Below are positions 12,103-20,100 of a stretch of DNA of 64,000 nucleotides, piece by piece. The position numbers and the translations under genes were made by a program. The stretch is from Watersipora subatra. Lineage: Eukaryota > Bryozoa > Gymnolaemata > Cheilostomatida > Watersiporidae. The notes below the pieces were generated by a model that saw only the letters and a program-made list of their open reading frames with translations, made no database searches and was not told the DNA's origin. Where the stretch lies: contig NC_088708.1 of NCBI RefSeq assembly GCF_963576615.1, forward strand, positions 51,137,196 to 51,201,195, written 5' to 3'. Position 1 is the stretch's first letter. Each line of letters opens with the position of its first letter.

Positions 12103-15100
12103 AGATACTATAGCAATGTAGTCATTTGTGATAATGAAAGCCATTGATCCTTTCTTGCCTCAGATGTGTATAACTACAATAGAAGAGATGGAGCTCATGA
12201 AATTGAAAATGATTTACTGTTTTTTATATCTAACGATGAGATTCCCTTGTTCTACATACACTACAGTCTACACGCACGCCTTTCATTTCACACGTGTATC
12301 TACATCCTTAGTGTCATGTGTGCTTACAAGACTATGCTCCTTGATGTGAGCACATATACTTCCTAGTTTCCATAACATACCAACGCTGATTTTGGTTCAC
12401 AAAGGATAGCAAAAGCCGCAGTGTAGCAAGTTCACTATGCACACTTCACATTGCATTGTGAAGTGTGCATAGTGAAATCTATGTAATCACATCATGTCTA
12501 TAAAGGTTATGCCTATGTATGGTAGCCTTTATTACGTTACACCTATTCCTAGTACTGTAGAATTTTGCCTACTCTACTTGAAGGAGCTGAATTGACCTTC
12601 AACTACAACCTTGTCAGTGTTGGAGAGAAAAAATTAAAATGTCTTTGCAAGGCACCTTCCTGTAGCGGCTTCATTGGTGAGCGTTCTGTCAAGGTTAGTG
12701 TTTTCCAGTCAGTAGTGATCGTAAGGTCAGGGTGATTACAAGGAGTGACAACTCCGCATACCATACACTATGTTAGCAGTATAACTATAAAAAGCTCGAC
12801 TATCAGCACTTGCTTCAGTATACTACTGTTTGAAATGCATCAGTTGTGGCCAACGAAGTTCATCGGTACAAAGTAATCTTGACAGAGACGGGAGCGTGTT
12901 TGTGTGTGTAATGTTGATATCGATTAGTTCAGTGGGTAGAGGTTATGCTGATATGTTACTTAATTGAACAAATGGTTGATCAGACTTGAGCAAACCATCT
13001 CCTTAGCCGAGTTGTATTGTTTGCTATAATATGAGCCATATACACGGTAATAGCTAATGTAACATCCATATAATAATGTCTTTGATAGAGTTGCATTGGA
13101 TATTACAGGCAGAAACTGGTTGATCGGTTACAGAATCAATCACTATGTTTCCATGATGGGCATTGCTTCGGAGTTGCGCTATCTCCGAATCATGGAAACG
13201 GCGTCTTCGCACTGAAATCACTGCACACTGATCAGTGCGAAGCCAGTGCAAATTCGCATCAAGGAAACAGCGATTGCGCAGTGGCTGCGCATAGCTCTCA
13301 TGCCGTGGAGACGGATTCTTCGAGGGCCATAAACTAGCACAAAGGGTATCCCGATAATATTGTTTTCTTCTATTTTTCCGATCTTCTTTCACCTAAATGT
13401 AATTATGGTCTGCACCCACGAGGATGATGAGGTGATTACTTTCCTAGACTTTATTATCGATGCCAACACTTTTCAAAAAAAAGGTGACAAGTCCTAAATT
13501 AACTTTTAAATAATATATTACTTAAAAATACTTGTTAAAAATATATTGCTTTGTAAAATTTGTGTTTAGGTTTGCAACACCTCGTGAATGTGTATTGTAA
13601 ATAAAAGTATAATGACGACAGAAGCATAAAAAGACTGTTTCTGACGTTCGGTATCCGTGATCGATTCTATTTCTCCATCAGGCGATTCGATTTATACAAT
13701 GTCTCTTCTCTGCTAATTTGCTGAAAACCACTCCGCAGCATGGAAACGTACAATCCCCTCGACTTCGGAGGGGGCTGCTTCGCAGTACTGCGCACCATGG
13801 AAACATAGTGATAAATAAATAGTGCCCCATATATATCATTGTTTGCTCTTGTATGGCTTGCTTCTTGTGGTTGTATTGGGATGCTATGTTAGTGTTCACT
13901 TGTGAGCATCTGGTTAATGGCGGATTTGATAGGTGTATTGTGCCATGGGTAGGTAATTCCTGCCGCATTCGGATGCATAAGCGATGAAGGTTTATATGTA
14001 GCTGCATTGGAAAAGGTTTATAAGTAGACTCATTGTATGTCGTAGCTACGAACTGATTCTAACTTAAGGTTGGTTATCTTTATATAAGATCAAGGTATTC
14101 ATCCGGGTTATATCTTTAACAGCCTGTCAATGAGAAAGTAGGAAAGCGGAAAAAAGTAAAGAAAAGGCATCCGAGACTGAAACATGATGACTGGTGCTTC
14201 CGTTGTCTAGATGGTGGAGAGCTGCTCATGTGCAACAGGAACAAGTGTCACAGAGCATACCATCTCGCTTGTCTTGGGCTAGAGAAAGTGCCCTACGGTA
14301 AGTAGCTTTCTTACTGTCTAACAGCTGTCTTAGGTTATTCCGTAGCGATATGGGCGTTTTTAGTAGACGGACTCTCTTTCAAGCGGAGTGACATTAACTG
14401 GTTTAGATACAACAAGCAATTTGCTAACTTTCCTTCAACTTGTCATAAATCGCTAAATAAGTATGCATTGGGAAGCCGAGAAATGTTTCTACTCGTAATT
14501 ATCTATTGCTCGCAATTAACCTGCGATGATATTATAGCCTGTGCCCTGCTTTGTAATTTGTTGGAGCTTTCGTTTTTTTTATTTCATTCTCAATTTAAAG
14601 GCATACTTTTATCTTGTAACTATATTTAACGATGTTGCATAATAGCTGATTGCGTTCATTACTTTGATTGCTACATTTTGCAGCAAAAATTGGCTTTTTG
14701 TGTGCAATAGAACAGTCGATCCATTGTAAGCCGAGTTAAGATAAGTGCAAAGATGCTATCAACTAATACGCTATAAATCTGCAAATTTATACGTTTTATA
14801 ATAAAAATCTATCAAATGCTACAAATATATATTCAGGAACAAGTGACATAAACCAACCATATTTATAATACATGCACAAGCAAAAGTTAACATTTTTCAA
14901 ACAAAAATATTTGCATCGTTTGCTCGGCCAGTTGCATTCTGATTTTTGCTTTCGTTCGAAACGATTTCATCATCTGGCTGTTTAACACCGTCCACAGTGT
15001 CTGACCTCAACTCTTTTTCTGCACTACTGAACTAGTCATTATTAGTGTCCAAATGATTTTTTGAGCAGAGCAAAACTTTTAAGCGTTGCATTTTGCCCAA

Positions 15101-17015
15101 ATAATGATAAACTGTTAGTCCCATGGGCGCCAAGCACAACTTTTAGCCTAAAACTAGTCGTTCATTAACCATTTTCCGGATATCAAGATCACATTACACA
15201 AAGAACTACTAATAGTCTGATATAGTTATTAATTATTTCTATGGTGTTTTCAAAGTTTTAACGAAAAAGCGAAAGAATAAATTGTTACTGTTATAACCGA
15301 GTCATTATTAGTACAATTTTGTGGACACTTTTCTACTGATCACTTGCGATTATGGGTTCGTAAAGATCAAAGAATGTCAAAGTGGTGGTCGAATAGAGGT
15401 GGCGTTCAAATAAAGCTGGGGTTCAAATAGAGGTGGCATTCAAATAAAGGGGGGTTCGAATAGAGGTGGCGTTCAAATAGGGGTTTTATGGTAACTAGAT
15501 GAATGCACAGCATTGTACAGGTAATAAAAGTTTTTGCGCAGAAAATCTATTTTTAACTAACATATACAACATTTACTATTCTAATTTTTAAATGAGTGTT
15601 TGTCTATTTCTGTGTGCTGTGTTTATTCCTGTCTAATTCATACTTTACCAGCCGCAGTGCCTACTACAGAACTATACTGATTGCAATGGTCTTGTTGGCC
15701 ATAGGTCTTGAGTTTTAGCATCTTGGTCTGGTATGCCTTCACACTAGCTGCTGAAATGCCCGGCGTTGTTCGGGTAATAAAAAGTCTGCACAAAAAATTT
15801 ATTTTTATTTAACATCAACCATTCTAACTTTTAAACTTCATGTCATGAGCAAAGTGTTTTGGCCAGTTTAAATAAGATGAAAGAAAAAATAAAACAACTG
15901 TAAAGGTTGCAGTTGTTTAAAACTTTAAAGATGAAATAATTAGCAAGTAACGGCTGGATAGTCTGTTCTGCTACAATGATTACAATGAAAAATTATTTGA
16001 TATCAATACAATTAATACGAACTGAGAAAACAAAATAAAAATAATGAATGTTAGATATAATAATAACAATGACTATATAGAAAGAAGTGTGTATACAAAA
16101 GGTTACTGTAGCAGCAGAACCTGACCATCAAAACTTTGGAATTGACAATACTGGTACAAATGTAAAAATGAGATATCAAACTGTCTAATACACGGTCTGA
16201 TCAAACGGAGAGAGGGCATAGAGGCAATTCCTCAAGATAATACAACTGTCCACGTGAGAAGTATTTAGCTTTTACAGATTTTGAGATTACCATTAGGAAG
16301 AATTGAAAATTGAAAGGCTTTGATGGCGCATTTGAAAATTTACTAATTAAAAAACGTAATGGATTTTGATGTGGTTATTGAAAAACTTCCAAAAGAAAAA
16401 CAAACGCAAAAAGTAATATTAATAATACAGTGTGTATATTTAGATTGTAACTTGCAATCGCGATAAGGATGGATAATTAACAATGATAGGAACGGCTTAA
16501 GCTGTGGTTGAGGGCCTGCGTTTGTAGACTTGCAATTTGAATGTCGCGAGTTCAAATCCAGTGCCATGCAGATTTTTTATTCCTAGATTTTAATCACTAT
16601 ATCTGGACACACGGATGACAGAAAACAAAAAACACAAACTTTGAGAAATATATATATAGATTGCTTAACATCTGACTGTTTTGCAGGTAAATGGGACTGT
16701 CCTTGGCACCACTGCGATGACTGCGGTAAATCAGCCTCCATCCTCTGTAGCGAATGCCCAAATTCCTTCTGCAATGAGCATCATTCTCGGAACATCCAGC
16801 AAATTCAAGGCTTCTGGTTCTGCCGTTCCCACACCGCCAATGACATATCTACAATCCTAGCTAAACGCGAAACCGACATGAAATCTCAAATACATTCGGC
16901 TCCCTCCACGCCGGGCAGTTCAAGTACTGATGCATCAGTTGAAGGGAACACTTTTGTAAATCCTCTAGTGAGCAGCAACAGCCAGCTAAGCAAGGCACCG
17001 ACACTTATTCGATAA
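1080..17015 (+). CDS. NSD: NSD-family histone H3 lysine-36 methyltransferase (3' part of gene, 10 exons)
   Basis: Exons: 1080-1245, 2059-2264, 4731-4843, 5102-5206, 8217-8384, 8812-8933, 9973-10109, 12584-12693, 14123-14297, 16687-17015 (stop TAA). All phases join without a break and give about 543 residues. In order: end of a PHD finger ([14 protein letters not shown]), PWWP domain ([30 protein letters not shown]), AWS cysteines ([27 protein letters not shown]), SET domain ([40 protein letters not shown]), post-SET ([13 protein letters not shown]), then the C-terminal PHD/C5HCH module ([32 protein letters not shown]). This order is diagnostic of NSD1/2/3, which mono- and dimethylate H3K36 in chromatin. 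Cofactor and substrate motifs look intact. The protein ends in a Ser/Thr-rich tail. The 5' exons are outside the window, and NSD1, NSD2 and NSD3 cannot be told apart; invertebrates usually carry one gene. Introns are rich in repeats. Confidence 0.95.
2374..3228. repeat. 57-bp minisatellite, about 15 copies, in NSD intron
   Basis: The unit contains CTCACCTTTCAGATGTCTAG and TGGTATATCCTGTCATTGTA. Copies differ only at a few fixed sites (CACC/CACT, CTGCAG/CTACAG, ATATCC/ATACCC). Because 57 is divisible by three and the unit lacks stops, the array is open in several frames on both strands. Those reading frames are artefacts of the array. Confidence 0.97.
3560..3800 (-). mobile_element. SINE-like fragment, reverse orientation
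   Basis: The left end (TATATAAATCTTGGTGTTTGTC) matches in reverse the TATATATA/CTGGACACAC tail seen after tRNA-like segments elsewhere in the window. GGGTTCGAAATCACAACC resembles a tRNA B box. GTGCACATAGTTATT is shared with 57250-57267. No target duplication was established. Confidence 0.35.
4230..4625. mobile_element. 396-bp MITE with GTCCGAAAAGTA-type termini
   Basis: Starts CCGTACTTTTCGGACTAT and ends in its imperfect inverse, ATAGTCCGAAAAGTATGG, flanked on both sides by TA. The interior repeats TTATATAAGCCGCA several times near both ends and holds a second inverted pair (CTTTCACCGCTAG / CTAGCGGTGAAAG). There is no coding capacity. It is a short nonautonomous DNA element; the TA duplication suggests mobilisation by a Tc1/mariner-type enzyme (inference). 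Confidence 0.8.
5207..5875. other. NSD intron, no feature seen
   Basis: AT-rich intron between the 5' AWS exon and the MITE at 5880. No repeat, exon or RNA gene was recognised. Confidence 0.5.
5880..6763. mobile_element. piggyBac-like MITE, copy 1 (884 bp, TTAA target sites)
   Basis: Termini AGGTTGACTTGCAAC and GTTGCAAGTCAACCT are inverted, each abutting TTAA (5876-5879 and 6764-6767). The inverted repeats extend inward for about 130 bp, through CAAATATGTGGAAATGTGA and ACAAGCTCTTAAAAGCTC. The interior has no long reading frame. Two further copies lie at 21341-22235 and 35203-36085. A TTAA duplication is the hallmark of piggyBac-type insertion. Confidence 0.85.
6854..7999. mobile_element. ~1.15-kb inverted-repeat element with TAGACCTGCACGAT ends
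   Basis: TAGACCTGCACGAT at 6854 is the exact inverse of ATCGTGCAGGTCTA ending at 7999. Subterminal AATTCGGTTATCG and ACCGAATCAAACCG are also inverse-like, and GGTTAACCGG-type motifs recur. Short frames inside do not resemble a transposase, although an acidic serine-rich stretch on the minus strand (7231-7482) could be a remnant. The terminal sequence is hAT-like in flavour, which is only an impression. Confidence 0.6.
9136..9772. repeat. 22-bp minisatellite, about 29 copies, in NSD SET-domain intron
   Basis: The unit reads TTTGACTGAGAACCAACACA plus CA. Main variants are ACACACA/ACACGCA and ACCAA/ACTAA; a few copies carry GGGAACC or ATTGG. It lies inside the intron 8934-9972 that splits the SET domain. 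Reading frames on the minus strand are open only because the unit lacks stops. Confidence 0.97.
10357..11225 (+). mobile_element. Dispersed ~0.87-kb repeat ending in a tRNA-like SINE tail (copy A)
   Basis: Begins near GCGCTGCTCGGGTAATAAAA and is alignable over most of its length with 15755-16650 (ATTAGCAAGTAA, ACGAACTG.GAAAACA, CCATCAAAACTTTG, TACAAATGTAAAAATGAGAT). It finishes with a tRNA-like block: A box TAGCTCAGTGGTAGAGCG at 11073-11090, B box GAGTTCAAATC near 11125, then a GGACATACACACAAACTTTG tail and (TA)n. Confidence 0.7.
11258..12039. mobile_element. 782-bp pogo/Tigger-like MITE with CAGTG ends
   Basis: Left end CAGTGAGACTCGGATAACTC and right end GAGTTAGCCGAGTTTCACTG are inverted and flanked by TA on both sides. 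CAGTG-type termini with TA duplications are typical of pogo/Tigger elements of the Tc1/mariner superfamily. Reading frames inside are short and not recognisable. A (TA)n tract runs from 12040 to about 12098. Confidence 0.75.
12431..12476. repeat. Perfect 20-bp hairpin in NSD intron
   Basis: Arms TTCACTATGCACACTTCACA (12431-12450) and its exact inverse (12457-12476) surround a 6-base loop TTGCAT. There is no (TA)n context and no larger terminal repeat, so it may be a microRNA-sized foldback or a collapsed MITE. Confidence 0.85.
13141..13810. mobile_element. 670-bp foldback MITE with CACTATGTTTCCATG ends
   Basis: CACTATGTTTCCATG at 13141 is inverted as CATGGAAACATAGTG ending at 13810. The motif CATGGAAAC or its inverse recurs several more times inside, together with GCTTCGGAG / CTTCGGAGG. 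It is locally GC-rich compared with the surrounding intron. No coding potential is seen. Confidence 0.75.
15395..15486. repeat. Short ~16-bp tandem repeat (TTCAAATAGAGGTGGCG)
   Basis: About five imperfect copies of TTCAAATA(A/G)AG(G)TGG(C/G) in an NSD intron; probably part of an old mobile element. Confidence 0.7.
15755..16650 (+). mobile_element. Dispersed ~0.9-kb repeat with tRNA-like tail (copy B)
   Basis: Starts GAAATGCCCGGCGTTGTTCG and matches 10357-11225 along most of its length. The tail has a degenerate tRNA-like region with GCGAGTTCAAATCC at 16548-16561, then CTGGACACACGGATGACAG and TTTGAGAAATATATATATAG. It ends 36 bp before the last NSD exon. A truncated relative of the 5' end lies at about 15516-15600. 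Confidence 0.7.
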
Positions 17016-17091
17016 TAGACTTACTTTTAACAAGCGATTACTGATTGACCCGAACATTAGTATGATTTGTAGTCTTAGTTGTTTACAAGTT

Positions 17092-17097
17092 TTTATT
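17092..17097 (-). terminator. Poly(A) signal AATAAA of the SEC20 gene
   Basis: TTTATT on the plus strand reads AATAAA on the minus strand, about 70 bp past the SEC20 stop codon. It sits in the 151-bp gap between the convergent NSD and SEC20 stop codons. No equally clear plus-strand AATAAA for NSD is present in the gap. Confidence 0.6.
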
Positions 17098-17166
17098 GCT
17101 CATTGATCGTTTTATATGAGACTCATAAAACATTTAATACCGATATTTGTTTTTATAAAATTCTAT

Positions 17167-20100
17167 TTAAACTATGACAGGATCTTGCACATTTTCTTGA
17201 GGTGCATTGAATGATTCCATAGCTATGTCACTAGACCAAAGTCTCTTTTTTATTATATAAAGCACAGTCGCTAGGAAGAAAGCCACTGCGAGGAATAAGA
17301 ACAGTCTATCGGTCATCTCCTTTCTGCCATATTTTGTCAATAAACTTCGAGAGTTCTTAATATGGCCTTGCATATTCTTTAATTCTTCATTGGTCAATGT
17401 GATTCCCTTGGAAGAGTTTGCTAAAATAAATATTAAAATAATATCAACAGAGTAGAACCTGGCACTAGCTCTTCCATGTCTCTCATTGCTACTCCTACTT
17501 CGAAGTTCGTTAGATGAGGCAGCAACATTCAAAGTATGACTGAACCGAATTCCTAACAGATCAACTGGAAGAATGCCCTAGCCAGAGCATAAAACTCAAC
17601 ATGTAATATTCTGTTTCCTTATTCAGTGAGCAGAACGGTGCATTTGTAGAGGCTTGTTTATGCTAGAGAATATTACATCTCCAATTGTGGCTGCTTAAAT
17701 CATGTTTAACTATAGTAGTGAGTGTGTGGTTTGTTTAATTAGGTTCTGGTGAGTCGAAGCCAATTCTTACTCAACTGACTCGTAGCTGAAACTAAGAACC
17801 CAGACCGTTTTTGCGGTCGTGACAATCGTCACGTATGCCGATAAAGCATAAAATAACCAGTATCACAGTTGCAGTAGACGCTCCTATAATGTAAACTTAC
17901 TTTTATGTAAATCCCAGTGAGTGTAAACAATTTATCTAAAGCTGCATCACATGGTAAAAAATTCTGTATAAGGTGTCAAGTCGGGTGCGAGTATTCAAAT
18001 AACGGGAGTCCATAGTCAGCCTTAAAATTATCGTTTTTCCTCTCCAGAGAAAATGACGTGTGGAGTATCTATTGCATGTACCCTGGCACTCTTGGTTGCA
18101 GTGAGAGATCGTATGGTGCACCGATGAAGCACAGAGACCAAGGAGCTGCACGAGACAGTCGATTGCCACAGGTGTTGAGAGTGTTGGTCTACCAAGCTAA
18201 TATCACGGGTCCCATTGAAAGCAAGCTTTTATCTTATCCTCTAACTCTGGCTTTTGACAAACAGACGGACACAGCTCCTCTAGTGAGCATGTATTTTTTC
18301 TATGCGCTATAAACCTTGCTGTGGAGAAAAAATCTATTTAAATTGACATTGGAGGGGTGAGATCCATTAGCGTGAAATTACAGTAATCATGGACGAAAAC
18401 CAAGTGATTAGAAAAAGGAAAAAGTTTTTGACACAAACCGATAACACCACAGTTAATGTACGATCATTAAATTAAGAATATGATTCGAGTTTTTTATCTT
18501 TTGGAAGGACCAAAGGGGTGAGTTTGGGAAGACCTTGGAACAGACTAGGCGATTTAAATGTATTTTCCTGTTTGTAAAACATGAAACCCTTATAACATAG
18601 ACGTTCTCGGAATGGTTATTTACGTTATAGAGGCGTCTACTGCATTCTGAAATACCAACAAGAGATCGATTGGTGCAAATGTTAATGTCAGTTTAGCGAA
18701 CTGGATGTCATGGGTTCGAATCCCATCTATAGCAAACTTTTATCTTAACCTCTAACCTGACTCTTACTATAGCAAAGATTGTAATCATATCTCATGAATA
18801 TTGAAGTAGCTAGTAATTAGAAAGGTAGGTGAGAACTTACAAAGAGTTTCAATAGTATCACTGCTTCTCTGCAGGTGTTCAGCCATCATTCTGCTCGTGT
18901 GAACTAAACTGTCAGTTATCGAACTGCTGCCCTTTGCTGCCGATTGCTGTAAATTTGTCACATCAGCTAATAATGTATGAAGTTGACACTCGCAACAACA
19001 TTGTTTAAAATTGTACAGATAAATAAATAGGCAGAAAGCATCGTCATATATGACAAAATTATTACACAGGGCGCTTGCAGTTTTGTGGAACAATTGTATT
19101 CGTGTTTTTACTACTAAAAACTTGCTAAGCGTGAAGCCATTTCTTCGATATAAAATACAGGCTGTTTGAGATTGTTTCATATGATTAAATTTTTTAAGTT
19201 TGCTGCACCATACTTGCATTGAAATTATCCATGCACGTGAAATTCATTTCACATGATTGTAGCAGGTCAAAAATTAAATATAATCTCATTTGACCAACTT
19301 AGTAGACAGGACATTGTTTACCCTCAGCTAGAGAAATTGGGTCAACTATTCTCGCTCACTAGCGTGAAAACATCTGAAATAGACATTTTATGGTAATCTA
19401 ATGTACTGTGACTTTTCAAGCAAGAAAATATTTGTATTGCAATGGAAAACTCAACCGGTGTTTCAATACCTCACTAATAAAATCCCTGAATATCTGAGAA
19501 ACTTTAACAGAATAATAAAATACCTTGTCGACAATACGCTTTCTCGTGCTCAGTGCTGTACTACCAGACCCAATAAGAGCTGTCTTCTCCCGCTGCTCAA
19601 TGACAGCCAATGCATTCAGATGCACTCTTTTGAACATAATGTTGGCTCTAAAATATGGTAAAGCCATACATTTAGGTATGTCTTATCGCAGCTATCAAGC
19701 AATGATTCTTAAGTCGGTGCATTACCATATATATTTTCTGCACCATAGGGTGCGCTATATCATAGGGCCCACCATATCAGTTCCGTGATCTAATTTTGTA
19801 CTTACCCAAAATAAAAGACACTTCACATTATAATAAAACACCTTTTAAAACATAGGTAAAAACAACAACACAGGCCAAACTGTGAATTTAATCAGCTTTA
19901 TTGGATAAAATATTCACTCTTCTTCCCACATTTCGGGTTCCTCCTCAACATCGTCTGAGACAGATTCGTCAGACAGTTGCGGTATGACTACCTACTTTGA
20001 CAAATTCTTTTTCAAGAGCTCTGACAATAAATGCTGGCTTTAAGTTAGACCAATCGTCCACAATCCACACACATATAACGGTGTAACTTGTCCATCACCG

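Noticed and set aside
12672-12693. Earlier splice donor (GGTGAGC) in the post-SET exon
   Set aside because: NSD proteins continue past this glycine, and the donor at 12694 keeps the frame with the next exon.
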